The notes beneath the pieces are model-generated. The model had not been told where the DNA came from and made no database searches. It worked only from the letters and a program-made list of their open reading frames with translations. A stretch of 64,000 nucleotides of DNA from Vibrio algarum (GTDB lineage: Bacteria; Pseudomonadota; Gammaproteobacteria; Enterobacterales; Vibrionaceae), in NCBI RefSeq assembly GCF_028204155.1, contig NZ_JAQLOI010000001.1, forward strand, positions 124,001 to 188,000, written 5' to 3'. Both the position numbers and the translations under genes were made by a program. Of this stretch, positions 18,590-27,526 are shown one piece after another; positions within the stretch are counted from its first letter, which is position 1, and the number at the start of each line of letters is the position of its first letter.

Positions 18590-20401
18590 GTGCAAATAAT
18601 AACCACAGATATCGCAGTGATCGGCGCCGGTGGCGCTGGTCTTCGTACTGCAATCGCAGCGGCTGAAGCAAATCCTGAGTTAGAAGTAGCTCTGATTTCT
18701 AAAGTCTACCCAATGCGTTCACATACCGTCGCGGCTGAAGGTGGCTCTGCTGCCGTCATCAAAGATGAAGATTCACTCGATAACCACTTTAACGATACCG
18801 TTGGTGGTGGTGACTGGCTTTGTGAACAAAATGTGGTCGAATATTTTGTTGAAAACGCAACACGAGAAATGATCCAGATGGAGCAATGGGGTTGTCCATG
18901 GAGCCGTAAAGAAAACGGTGAAGTGAACGTCCGTCGCTTTGGTGGAATGAAAGTAGAACGCACATGGTTTGCTGCAGATAAAACTGGCTTCCATATGCTT
19001 CATACACTATTCCAAACCTCGATCAAATACAGTCAGATCAAACGTTTTGACGAATATTTCGTGGTGGACTTGCTGGTAGAAAACGATGAAATTCAAGGCT
19101 TAGTCGCGATCCACATGTCCGAAGGCGAGCTTGTTACTATCAAAGCAAAATCCGTGGTACTCGCTACTGGTGGTGCAGGACGTGTTTATAACACCAACAC
19201 CAACGGCGGTATCGTTACTGGTGACGGTATGGCCCTTGCTTATCGTCACGGTGTACCTCTGCGTGATATGGAATTTGTTCAGTATCACCCAACAGGTCTT
19301 CCAGGTACGGGCATTTTGATGACTGAAGGTTGTCGTGGTGAAGGCGGCATTATTGTCAATAAAAATGGCTACCGCTACCTACAAGATTACGGAATGGGAC
19401 CGGAAACACCGGTTGGAGAGCCAAAAAACAAATACATGGAACTCGGCCCTCGCGACAAAGTATCTCAGGCATTCTGGCATGAGCAGCAAAAAGGCAACAC
19501 CATTGAGCATCCACTTGGCGATGTCGTTCACCTAGACCTAAGACATTTAGGAGAAGAGTATCTTCAGGAACGTCTTCCATTTATTTGTGAGCTATCTAAA
19601 GCCTATGTGAATGTTGACCCAGCCAAAGAGCCTATTCCAATTCGTCCAACGGTACACTACACGATGGGTGGTATTGAAACCGACCCGAGTTGTGAAACGA
19701 AGATCAAAGGTCTATTCGCTGTTGGTGAGTGTGCATCTTCTGGCTTGCACGGTGCAAACCGTTTAGGGTCAAACTCATTGGCTGAGTTCGTGGTATTTGG
19801 CCGTGTTGCCGGTGAAAGTGCCGTCAAACGCGCTGAAGAATTTACTGGTTGGAACGAAGAGTCTATCGACAAGCAAGTGAAAGCGGTAGAAGACCGAATT
19901 CAAGTACTGATGAATCAAGAAGGCGACGAAAGTTGGTCTACCATTCGTACTGAAATGGGGCATTCAATGGAAGCCGGTTGTGGTATTTATCGCCGTGAAG
20001 ACCTCATCGAAGAAACCATCAATAAACTCACAGAGCTTAAAGAGCGTTATAAGAAAATCAGCATTAAAGATAAAGGAAAAGTGTTTAACACTGACCTACT
20101 TTATGCAATTGAAATTGGATACGGCCTTGAAGTAGCCGAAGCGATGGCTCACTCCGCGATCCTTCGTCGTGAATCTCGTGGCGCACATCAACGCTTAGAT
20201 GAAGGTTGTACCGAGCGTGATGATATTAACTACTTGAAACACTCACTGGCTCTATATAACGAAGATAGCGCACCAACGATTGAATATAGCGATGTCACCA
20301 TCACTAAATCTCAACCTAAGGCTCGCCTGTATGGTGCCGCAGCAGAAGAAGCTGCTGCAAAAGAAGCCGCTGCAGCTAAAGCCGAAGAGGAGCAGAAGTA
20401 A
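18590..20401 (+). CDS. frdA: FrdA, fumarate reductase flavoprotein subunit
   Basis: FrdA is the catalytic subunit of quinol:fumarate reductase and reduces fumarate to succinate in anaerobic respiration. The GTG at 18590 follows a GGAGGA ribosome-binding site and gives residues MQIITTDIAVIGAGGAGLR with the FAD dinucleotide fold; His45 in RSHTVAAEGG is the covalent FAD attachment site. Active-site elements HPTGLPG near 230 and RLGSNSLAEF near 390 are present. The mature length is 603 residues, ending in an Ala/Glu-rich tail. The stop overlaps the frdB ATG (TAATG). Confidence 0.98.
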   Translation: MQIITTDIAVIGAGGAGLRTAIAAAEANPELEVALISKVYPMRSHTVAAEGGSAAVIKDEDSLDNHFNDTVGGGDWLCEQNVVEYFVENATREMIQMEQWGCPWSRKENGEVNVRRFGGMKVERTWFAADKTGFHMLHTLFQTSIKYSQIKRFDEYFVVDLLVENDEIQGLVAIHMSEGELVTIKAKSVVLATGGAGRVYNTNTNGGIVTGDGMALAYRHGVPLRDMEFVQYHPTGLPGTGILMTEGCRGEGGIIVNKNGYRYLQDYGMGPETPVGEPKNKYMELGPRDKVSQAFWHEQQKGNTIEHPLGDVVHLDLRHLGEEYLQERLPFICELSKAYVNVDPAKEPIPIRPTVHYTMGGIETDPSCETKIKGLFAVGECASSGLHGANRLGSNSLAEFVVFGRVAGESAVKRAEEFTGWNEESIDKQVKAVEDRIQVLMNQEGDESWSTIRTEMGHSMEAGCGIYRREDLIEETINKLTELKERYKKISIKDKGKVFNTDLLYAIEIGYGLEVAEAMAHSAILRRESRGAHQRLDEGCTERDDINYLKHSLALYNEDSAPTIEYSDVTITKSQPKARLYGAAAEEAAAKEAAAAKAEEEQK

Positions 20402-21141
20402 TGACGGGCACTAGAATTCAAAAAGTCGATATTCTGCGTTATGACCCAGAAAAAGACGCAGAACCGTATACACAAACTTTCGAAGTACCATTCGATGACA
20501 CAATGTCGGTACTTGACGCACTGGGCTACATCAAAGATAACCTAGATAAAGACCTCTCTTATCGGTGGTCTTGTCGTATGGCTATCTGTGGTTCATGTGG
20601 AATGATGGTGAATAACTATCCTAAGCTAGCCTGTAAGACATTTTTACGTGATTACCCTGATGGTCTTTTAATCGAACCATTAGCGAATTTCCCTATCGAA
20701 AAAGACTTAATTGTTGATATGACGCCGTTTATCGAACGTCTAGAAGCACTTAAGCCTTATATTTTAGGCAATGACCGCACACCTGAAGATGGTCCTAACA
20801 ATCAAACACCTGAGCAGATGGCGAAATATAAGCAATTTGCGGCTTGTATCAACTGTGGTCTTTGCTATGCAGCATGTCCTCAGTTTGGTCTGAACCCTGA
20901 GTTCCTTGGTCCTGCAGCGATTACCCTTGCCCACCGCTATAACTTAGATAGCCGTGACAATGGTAAAGCCGAGCGTATGGAGCTACTCAATGGTGAAAAT
21001 GGTGTATGGGGCTGTACGTTTGTAGGCTTCTGCTCTGAAGTTTGTCCTAAGAGCGTCGACCCAGCCGCTGCGGTAAACCAAGGGAAAGTAGAGTCCTCTA
21101 AAGACTTTGTGATCGCTATGCTAAAACCTCAGGAGGGCTAA
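20401..21141 (+). CDS. frdB: FrdB, fumarate reductase iron-sulfur subunit
   Basis: FrdB passes electrons from menaquinol to FrdA through three clusters. The 246-residue protein has a plant-type [2Fe-2S] motif (CRMAICGSCGMMVN near 58-71 with a further Cys near 78), a [4Fe-4S] motif (CINCGLCYAACP near 149-160) and a [3Fe-4S] motif (CTFVGFCSEVCPKSVDP near 205-221). The start overlaps the frdA stop by one base. Confidence 0.98.
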   Translation: MTGTRIQKVDILRYDPEKDAEPYTQTFEVPFDDTMSVLDALGYIKDNLDKDLSYRWSCRMAICGSCGMMVNNYPKLACKTFLRDYPDGLLIEPLANFPIEKDLIVDMTPFIERLEALKPYILGNDRTPEDGPNNQTPEQMAKYKQFAACINCGLCYAACPQFGLNPEFLGPAAITLAHRYNLDSRDNGKAERMELLNGENGVWGCTFVGFCSEVCPKSVDPAAAVNQGKVESSKDFVIAMLKPQEG

Positions 21142-21143
21142 GG

Positions 21144-21527
21144 ATGAGCAACCGTAAACCTTACGTTCGCGAAATGAAAGCAACATGGTGGCAGAAGAGT
21201 AACTTCTACCGCATGTATATGATCCGTGAAGCGACAGTATTACCGATTATATTTTTTACATTATGTCTAACCTTTGGTTTAGGCAGCCTAGTTAAGGGTC
21301 CTGAATCATGGGAAGCTTGGCTATCCTTTATGGCAAACCCTGTTGTCGTAGCGATTAATATCGTTTCATTAGCAGGAAGCCTGTTCCACGCACAGACATT
21401 CTTCACTATGTTCCCACAAGTTATGCCGATCCGTTTGAAAGGCAAACTCGTAGACACGAAGATTATTGTACTTGGTCAGTGGGCTGCAGTTGCTGCTATC
21501 TCATTAATCGTACTCATCATTGTATAA
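21144..21527 (+). CDS. frdC: FrdC, fumarate reductase membrane anchor
   Basis: This 127-residue protein has three transmembrane helices (about 30-52, 66-90 and 106-127) and anchors FrdAB while helping to form the quinone site. The N-terminus NRKPYVREMKATWW is a FrdC signature. The start is 2 bases after frdB with AGGA upstream. Confidence 0.97.
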   Translation: MSNRKPYVREMKATWWQKSNFYRMYMIREATVLPIIFFTLCLTFGLGSLVKGPESWEAWLSFMANPVVVAINIVSLAGSLFHAQTFFTMFPQVMPIRLKGKLVDTKIIVLGQWAAVAAISLIVLIIV

Positions 21528-21537
21528 GGGGCTCATT

Positions 21538-21900
21538 GTGGTTAATAAACATCCAAAACGTTCAGACGAGCCCGTATGGTGGGGCTTATTTGGTGCTGGT
21601 GGTACTTGGTTTGCAATGATTACCCCGATTACTGTATTGGTAATGGGTATTCTTGCACCGCTAGGGATCATTGATGCAGAAGCGATGAGCTACGAGCGTG
21701 TTGCAGACTTTGCAACTAGCTTTATTGGCGCGCTATTTATCATTGGTACATTAGCACTACCAATGTGGCATGCGATGCACCGTGTACACCATGGTATGCA
21801 CGACTTAAAACTACACACCGGTGTGGTTGGTAAAATTGTTTGCTACTTTATCGCCGCTTTAATTTCAGCGCTGAGTGTGATTTTTATCTTTATGATTTAA
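21538..21900 (+). CDS. frdD: FrdD, fumarate reductase membrane anchor
   Basis: FrdD is the second membrane anchor, with three helices in about 120 residues. I chose GTG 21538 (reading MVNKHPKRSDEPVWWGLFGAGG), which follows AAGGGG by 6 bases and matches the family start; an in-frame ATG at 21520 would overlap frdC and add six unconserved residues. HRVHHGMHDLK near 86-96 is the conserved heme-free quinone-site region. Confidence 0.96.
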   Translation: MVNKHPKRSDEPVWWGLFGAGGTWFAMITPITVLVMGILAPLGIIDAEAMSYERVADFATSFIGALFIIGTLALPMWHAMHRVHHGMHDLKLHTGVVGKIVCYFIAALISALSVIFIFMI

Positions 21901-21913
21901 GTCTCCATAAGAT

Positions 21914-21955
21914 AAAAAAAGGGATTGATGCTAAAACATCAATCCCTTTTTATTT
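21914..21955. terminator. Bidirectional terminator between frdD and efp
   Basis: GGGATTGATG and CATCAATCCC form a 10-bp stem around the loop CTAAAA (21921-21946). It has an A7 run on the left and a T-rich run on the right, so it can terminate frd transcripts on the plus strand and efp transcripts on the minus strand. Confidence 0.95.
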
Positions 21956-21969
21956 TTCTAAAATAGAAC

Positions 21970-22536
21970 CTACTTCACTCGACCTACATATTCGCCAGAG
22001 CGAGTATCGACCTTAATGACTTCACCAATTTGGATAAACAATGGAACACGAACGACTGCACCAGTTACCAATGTAGCAGGCTTACCACCCGTACCCTGCG
22101 TATCACCCTTAAGACCTGGGTCAGTTTCAGTTACTTCAAGCTCTACAAAGTTAGGTGGCGTTACCGTTATAGGGTTACCATTCCACAAAGTGATCATACA
22201 AGTGTTATTTTCTACCAACCACTTAGCGCTATCACCTACTGCTTTTACATCCGCTGCAATTTGTTCGAATGTTTCTGAGTTCATAAAGTGGTAGAATTCA
22301 CCATCTGAGTATAGGTAATCTAGATCGATATCCATCACGTCTGCTTGTTCAAAGCTTTCACCAGACTTAAATGTTTTTTCTAGCACCTTACCAGAAAGGA
22401 GTTTACGAATTTTAACACGGTTAAATGCTTGTCCTTTACCTGGTTTTACGTATTCGTTTTCAAGGATTACGCTAGGCTCGTTATCAAGCATTAGCTTAAG
22501 ACCGCCTTTAAATTCATTAGTGCTAACTGTAGCCAT
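21970..22536 (-). CDS. efp: Elongation factor P
   Basis: EF-P relieves ribosome stalling at polyproline. The 188-residue protein has the KOW-like domain I with Lys34 in the loop KPGKGQAF, the site lysylated by EpmA and EpmB, and the C-terminal OB domains ending DTRSGEYVGRVK, the EF-P signature region. It is divergent from epmB by only 35 bases, so they share a compact promoter region. Confidence 0.98.
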   Translation of the reverse strand: MATVSTNEFKGGLKLMLDNEPSVILENEYVKPGKGQAFNRVKIRKLLSGKVLEKTFKSGESFEQADVMDIDLDYLYSDGEFYHFMNSETFEQIAADVKAVGDSAKWLVENNTCMITLWNGNPITVTPPNFVELEVTETDPGLKGDTQGTGGKPATLVTGAVVRVPLFIQIGEVIKVDTRSGEYVGRVK

Positions 22537-22571
22537 TTTGTCCTCTTAAATTTTCTTCGAGTTAAACTTTA

Positions 22572-23612
22572 ATGTCGCATATCATACCCCGAAAAACCGT
22601 CGCTGTTGAGCAAAACTGGCTGAATGAACTAACGAATGCGATCTCAGATCCTCAAATACTATTAAAAAAGCTCGGTATTCCTCTGTCTCAATGGCCTAAA
22701 GATAAAAACGGTCAAATAAATTTCACCGCGAGAACAAAGTTCTCACAAAAAGTACCCCAAAGCTTTATCGATAAAATGGAAAAGGGAAACATCCATGACC
22801 CGCTTCTTCGCCAAGTGCTGCCTGTTAGTGAAGAATTAGAGATCCATGAAGGCTACTCTTCAGATCCATTAGAGGAGCAAGAGAACGAAAGACCCGGGCT
22901 TTTACATAAGTATCGCAACAGAGCTCTACTTATATTAAAAGGGGGTTGTGCTGTTAACTGTCGGTACTGCTTTAGACGACACTTTCCATACAGTGATAAC
23001 AAAGGCAGTAAAACCGTCTGGCAACAAAGCCTTAATTATATAGCAGAGCACACAGAGCTTAACGAAGTGATATTGTCGGGGGGTGACCCATTAATGGCAA
23101 AAGATCATGAATTAGAATGGCTCATTGAGGAACTTAGCCAGATAAACCATATAAAGCGCTTGAGAATTCACTCACGATTGCCTGTTGTCATACCGTCTAG
23201 AATAACGGATAAACTCTGCGACCTTTTACGCAGTACAAGATTACAGGTTGTCTTTGTTTCTCATATTAATCATGCCAATGAAATAGATGAGCATCTTGCT
23301 TCCGCTGTTCACAAACTAAAACTATCTGGTGTTCACCTTCTCAACCAAGGTGTTCTACTAAAAGGAGTGAACGATAATGCTGATGCTCAAGTAGACCTGA
23401 ATGAACGGTTATTTGATGTGGGTATACAACCCTATTATTTACATGTGTTAGACAAGGTTCAAGGTGCTGCCCACTTCTATGTTAGCGACCATGATGCAAA
23501 GCAGATAATGATAGAAGTGATCGCTCGTGTTTCAGGGTACATCGTACCTAAGCTTACAAGGGAAATAGGCGGTAAACCGAGTAAAACACCCTTAGATTTA
23601 GGGTTGGAGTGA
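22572..23612 (+). CDS. epmB: EpmB, EF-P lysine 2,3-aminomutase
   Basis: EpmB is a radical-SAM, PLP-dependent enzyme that converts alpha-lysine to (R)-beta-lysine for EF-P modification. The 346-residue protein has the radical SAM cluster motif CAVNCRYCFRRHFPY near 125-139 and the GGDPLM motif near 170. It lacks the C-terminal extension of clostridial lysine 2,3-aminomutases. No epmC (hydroxylase) gene is seen in this window. Confidence 0.97.
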   Translation: MSHIIPRKTVAVEQNWLNELTNAISDPQILLKKLGIPLSQWPKDKNGQINFTARTKFSQKVPQSFIDKMEKGNIHDPLLRQVLPVSEELEIHEGYSSDPLEEQENERPGLLHKYRNRALLILKGGCAVNCRYCFRRHFPYSDNKGSKTVWQQSLNYIAEHTELNEVILSGGDPLMAKDHELEWLIEELSQINHIKRLRIHSRLPVVIPSRITDKLCDLLRSTRLQVVFVSHINHANEIDEHLASAVHKLKLSGVHLLNQGVLLKGVNDNADAQVDLNERLFDVGIQPYYLHVLDKVQGAAHFYVSDHDAKQIMIEVIARVSGYIVPKLTREIGGKPSKTPLDLGLE

Positions 23613-23647
23613 CACCAATCGATGTACGTTTGCATTTGGTAGTTTAG

Positions 23648-23667
23648 ATCCCCACTTTCGTGGGGAT
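23648..23667. repeat. Palindromic REP-like repeat, half copy
   Basis: ATCCCCAC, loop TTTC, GTGGGGAT forms a perfect 8-bp hairpin between the convergent ends of epmB and the DUF1338 gene. It matches the second half of the composite elements at 34778-34840 and 51768-51830. It may also serve as a transcription barrier, but it has no T-run. Confidence 0.7.
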
Positions 23668-23754
23668 GTCGGAGATTAGAGTGCGAAACGTAGACAAGAC
23701 GGAGTGAGGTACCTGAGTATGCATAGCGGCATAAAAGGTAATCAATCGCTCATC

Positions 23755-24546
23755 TTACGTATCTGTACTTTCAAAGATCTTATCGGCAGAAGCCGCAACG
23801 AAACCTTGATACAACTCACCGTTGCTCATAGGGTACCTTAAAGCGAATTCATAGAATCCACCGGGAATAACCTGACTTCCACCTGAAAACGATACCGGGA
23901 CTTTATCTGCCATGGTAGAAGACTGCTCTAACAACACTTCTGCAGAACCTTTTACTTCCCCACCCGATTCATTAATATCAAAACCTGCGACTCTTAAATG
24001 GTCATTCACTGCTTTTACACTGGAGAAGGCACTAAGCTGGTTCACGCTCACGGTAAAATGATTCGCACCATAACCATGAGCCGCTAGCCAAGCCGCATAT
24101 TCGCTCTCTTCGGAGAGCAGCAAATATTCTTCATGGCTAATGTCCCACATACGGCCATTATGGAGAAAATCACTACTGCCTAGTTCTTTAGAATCAACCT
24201 GAGCAACCAGTTTTTCAACAATGGATTGTAATTGTGTTGAGCACAACCCTACCTCTAACTGGCTAATAAATACTTTCGGCTGAGTCGTATCAGGATGCTC
24301 ATAATGCTTTGCCGTCAGGTGTTTACTTTCAAAGATGTAATCACCGCATTCTTTATAGCCAAGGTCCAAAAATGGTTTCGCCAACGTCTCTATTCCTAAA
24401 GGAGCCAGAGAAAAGGTACGCAGAGCAATATGGTCATTAATAAGTGACTCATCTTCTTCTAGCAGATCATGTACTTTATCTGCATTAGGACAGAGCCGCT
24501 CAATATAATCATTCCATAGTGATTGAAATAAAATACTCGGTGACAT
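23755..24546 (-). CDS. DUF1338-family protein (2-oxoadipate dioxygenase/decarboxylase-like)
   Basis: The 263-residue protein belongs to the DUF1338 family, whose characterised member HglS is a metal-dependent dioxygenase that turns 2-oxoadipate into 2-hydroxyglutarate in lysine catabolism. Visible family features are HIALRTFSL near 39-47 (first metal-ligand His), YGANHFTVSVN near 160-170 (second His), and GGFYEFALRYP near 228-238 (Glu ligand and Arg). It sits last in the astC-astA-astD run, suggesting a role with amino-acid breakdown; the true substrate in this setting is unknown. Its ribosome-binding site is GGAGG 9 bases upstream. Confidence 0.8.
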   Translation of the reverse strand: MSPSILFQSLWNDYIERLCPNADKVHDLLEEDESLINDHIALRTFSLAPLGIETLAKPFLDLGYKECGDYIFESKHLTAKHYEHPDTTQPKVFISQLEVGLCSTQLQSIVEKLVAQVDSKELGSSDFLHNGRMWDISHEEYLLLSEESEYAAWLAAHGYGANHFTVSVNQLSAFSSVKAVNDHLRVAGFDINESGGEVKGSAEVLLEQSSTMADKVPVSFSGGSQVIPGGFYEFALRYPMSNGELYQGFVAASADKIFESTDT

Positions 24547-24570
24547 GATGCCTCCTTGAGTTATGAATTT

Positions 24571-24820
24571 TGAGTCTTGAGTCTTGAGTCTTGAGTCTTG
24601 AGTCTTGAGTCTTGAGTCTTGAGTCTTGAGTCTTGAGTCTTGAGTCTTGAGTCTTGAGTCTTGAGTCTTGAGTCTTGAGTCTTGAGTCTTGAGTCTTGAG
24701 TCTTGAGTCTTGAGTCTTGAGTCTTGAGTCTTGAGTCTTGAGTCTTGAGTCTTGAGTCTTGAGTCTTGAGTCTTGAGTCTTGAGTCTTGAGTCTTGAGTC
24801 TTGAGTCTTGAGTCTTGAGT
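24571..24820. repeat. Heptanucleotide tandem array (TTGAGTC)n, about 36 copies
   Basis: The 7-base unit TTGAGTC repeats about 35.7 times without visible interruption. It lies in the spacer between astD and the DUF1338 gene, so it should be transcribed. Read on the minus strand, no frame has a stop, because the 21-base period encodes the cycle K-T-Q-D-S-R-L in every frame; on the plus strand each frame meets TGA. Degenerate copies of the same unit recur at the right end of the window (63958-63990). Confidence 0.97.
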
Positions 24821-24871
24821 AAAAAATAGCTTTTAAAAACACCAATGCAAATGTTTTTTCAAGATTCGAGA

Positions 24872-24918
24872 AGCGAAGCGCTCAAGATTCAATTTCTTTC
24901 AAATAGCGAAGCGCTCAA
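24872..24918. repeat. Short direct repeat AGCGAAGCGCTCAA x2
   Basis: The 14-mer AGCGAAGCGCTCAA occurs at 24872-24885 and 24905-24918, each followed by (G/A)ATTCA. It adjoins the heptamer array and contains the self-complementary core AGCGCT. No function is evident. Confidence 0.7.
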
Positions 24919-24924
24919 AATTCA

Positions 24925-26385
24925 TCAAAGTTTAACGCCAGGACTCAAGGTTGCAGGCAGCAATGTTTCGCTTCCTTCCATAGAGGCCATAGGATAAGCA
25001 CAGTAATCCGCTGCGTAAAAAGCACTAGGGCGTAAGTTACCCGAAGCACCCGGCCCACCAAATGGTGCATCACCACTTGCGCCGGTTAACTGGCGATTAC
25101 GATTTACGATCCCAGCTCGAATATGATCGACAAAATATTCCCACTCTTTGTCATCCGTAGAAACTAACCCTGCTGACAATCCAAAACGTGTGTCATTAGC
25201 TAGCTCAACCGCTTTCTCTAATCCTTCATAACGGACTACTTGTAGAAGTGGGCCGAAATACTCTTCATCTGGTAGAGCATCTATTTTCGTAACGTCTATT
25301 AAGCCCGGTGTAACAAATGCCGCTTTGGTATGCTTTGCTTCAACAATAGAAGTCGCGCCTAGCTCTAATAGATTTGCTTGTGCATTTAAAATGAACTCAG
25401 CTGCCTGAATAGAGATTTGCGGGCCCATAAATGGCTGAGGATCAGCGAAAGGCTCATCGACAAGTATATTATTCGTTGCTTCGGTGAGCTTATGAATAAG
25501 CGCATCCCCTTTTTCACCAACAGGAACATATAAACGGCGAGCACAAGTACAGCGTTGACCTGCACTGATAAATGCAGACTGTACAATGGTGTAAACCGTT
25601 GAATCGAGATCTCCGTAATTTTCAGAAATCACCATAGGGTTATTCCCGCCCATCTCTAAAGCAAGCATTTTGTCCGGTTGACCAGCAAACTGTCGATGGA
25701 GAATGTGCCCTGTATTCGCGCTCCCCGTAAATAATAGACCATCAATGCCCTTTGAATCCGCAAGTGCAACACCTGTTTCTTTCGCACCTTGTACAAGGTT
25801 AATAACACCAGCAGGTAAGCCCACTTTTTGCCACAGCTTAATAATAAGTTCCGCAGTGGCTGGTGTTTGCTCAGATGGCTTATACACAATCGTATTACCC
25901 GCTAAAAGTGCTGGTACCATATGTCCGTTAGGTAAATGAGCAGGGAAATTGTACGGACCAAAGATTGCCATAACGCCTAGAGGTTTGTGACGGAGAACAA
26001 TCTGATTGTCCCCTACTTCGCGATGAGTTTCGCCAGTACGGTCATGATAAGCACGAATAGAAATAGCGATTTTTCCGGCTACCGCACCCGCTTCTGTTCG
26101 AGTTTCCCAAATTGGCTTGCCTGTCTCTTTAGCAATAATTTGAGCTATCTCTTCGCTATTTGCTTTAACCTCTTCCGCAAACGCGAGCACATAAGTTTCA
26201 CGTTCTGAAAAGCTCAGTTTTTTCCAGTCAATAAATGCAACACGTGCCGCTTTTACAGCCTGCTCTACTTGAGAGACTGTTGCACTATCACCCTGCCAAA
26301 TAACCTCGCCGTTATACGGCGAGACTGAATCAAATCCGTCACCTTGACCTGCAACCCATTGACCTGCTATCCACTGTCCCATCAT
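24925..26385 (-). CDS. astD: AstD, succinylglutamate-semialdehyde dehydrogenase
   Basis: AstD oxidises N-succinylglutamate semialdehyde with NAD+, the fourth step of the arginine succinyltransferase pathway. This aldehyde dehydrogenase of 486 residues has the NAD-binding FTGSANTG near 221-228, the catalytic Glu in LEMGGNNPMV near 246, and the catalytic Cys in AGQRCTCARR near 278-287. Operon position after astA supports the assignment. The first two codons are both ATG; the second is equally possible. Confidence 0.95.
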   Translation of the reverse strand: MMGQWIAGQWVAGQGDGFDSVSPYNGEVIWQGDSATVSQVEQAVKAARVAFIDWKKLSFSERETYVLAFAEEVKANSEEIAQIIAKETGKPIWETRTEAGAVAGKIAISIRAYHDRTGETHREVGDNQIVLRHKPLGVMAIFGPYNFPAHLPNGHMVPALLAGNTIVYKPSEQTPATAELIIKLWQKVGLPAGVINLVQGAKETGVALADSKGIDGLLFTGSANTGHILHRQFAGQPDKMLALEMGGNNPMVISENYGDLDSTVYTIVQSAFISAGQRCTCARRLYVPVGEKGDALIHKLTEATNNILVDEPFADPQPFMGPQISIQAAEFILNAQANLLELGATSIVEAKHTKAAFVTPGLIDVTKIDALPDEEYFGPLLQVVRYEGLEKAVELANDTRFGLSAGLVSTDDKEWEYFVDHIRAGIVNRNRQLTGASGDAPFGGPGASGNLRPSAFYAADYCAYPMASMEGSETLLPATLSPGVKL

Positions 26386-26429
26386 TTATCCTTAATCTCT
26401 GCGGTTTCTCTTGTACCAATCAACAGTCA

Positions 26430-27448
26430 CTATTGAGTGAGCATTCGAACGTAATCACCATCTTTTACTTCCAATGCACTCGCTACTTCTGGAGATATAA
26501 GTACCGTTTCTGACTCATGGTCAAAAGCCCCTTTTGCAGCGGTGCCTCGAAAATTTTCAAAAGAAGTATTAATCATCAAATAGTCTTGTGAACTACTATG
26601 CTCTCTCACTTCAACCTTAGCTTTAAATGAATCTCGAACGGACACAATGTTCTGTAAATCACATTCAACCGTCGGACCAGCATCAAAAATATCGACATAA
26701 TCCCGACAAACAAAGCCTTCTTTTTTCAATAACTTAAGAGCTGGTACAGTATTGTCATGAACCTTTCCAATAACCGCTTGAGCCTCTTTACTTAACAAGT
26801 TGATATAAATAGGAAGCTTAGGCATGAGATCCGCAATAAAACCTTTTTTACCGATACCAGTAAGATAATCGGCTAACGTAAAGTCAATTGAGAAAAGTGT
26901 TCCTGCAACCATTGCCAGAATGGGGAGTTACCGTCAGCATCGGATACACCGCGCATTTCAGCAAATACAGTTTCAGAAAAACGTTCTGGGTGTTCTGCCA
27001 TCATCAAAAAGCGACACTTCGACATCAGACGGCCATTTAAGCCACCTCTAAAACTTGGTCGGAGAAAAAGCGTGCAGACTTCAGAGCATCCAGTGTAATT
27101 GTTACCAAATGTCAGAAGTTTAACGACGTTATTTACGCCTAATTTGGGGGACGTATGTACTATTTTACTAATATGGTAAGTATAAAAAGGAACATCCCAC
27201 CCTATAGACGCTTCTATGCCAGTTGTACCACCGATTTCACCCGTCTCTGAATCGTAACCAACCATTAGGTACCCTTCATCTCCAGGTCTGGTTACGTTAG
27301 GTTTACTAAAACTATCTACCGAGTTATTTATTCGGTTGGTCAGTAATTCTTCATTAACAGGAAGGGAGGTAAATCCATGTCCAGACTCTACAGCGCAAAC
27401 ATGCAGCGCTTCATAATCTGTCTTTTCTATTGGTCGAACAACCAGCAT
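26430..27448 (-). CDS. astA: AstA, arginine N-succinyltransferase (one-base frameshift)
   Basis: AstA transfers succinyl from succinyl-CoA to arginine, the first step of the AST pathway. It is split: the N-terminal 187 residues are in one frame (MLVVRPIEKTDYEAL to FWQWLQEHF) and the C-terminal part in another (FSIDFTLADYLTGIGKKGFI to the end). Adding one base to the A4 run at 26893-26896 (T4 in the coding strand) gives FWQWLQEHFFSIDFTLADY and a single 339-residue AstA of normal size. The acyltransferase residues and CoA-site motif FRGGLNGRLMSKCRFL are intact. Confidence 0.93.
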
Positions 27449-27526
27449 CTGCAGTACTCCTCGCAGTTATGGCTCCTAGACTCCAGTTTGTGACTAGAGA
27501 CTAGGTACCCAAAGTTCCATTTATTC

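Noticed and set aside
24571..24820. CRISPR array
   Set aside because: The unit is 7 bases with no unique spacers and no cas genes nearby.
24561..24845. 94-codon minus-strand frame with seven-residue repeats
   Set aside because: It is the open reading of a 7-base tandem repeat that has no stop in any frame on that strand; no ribosome-binding site or family supports a protein.
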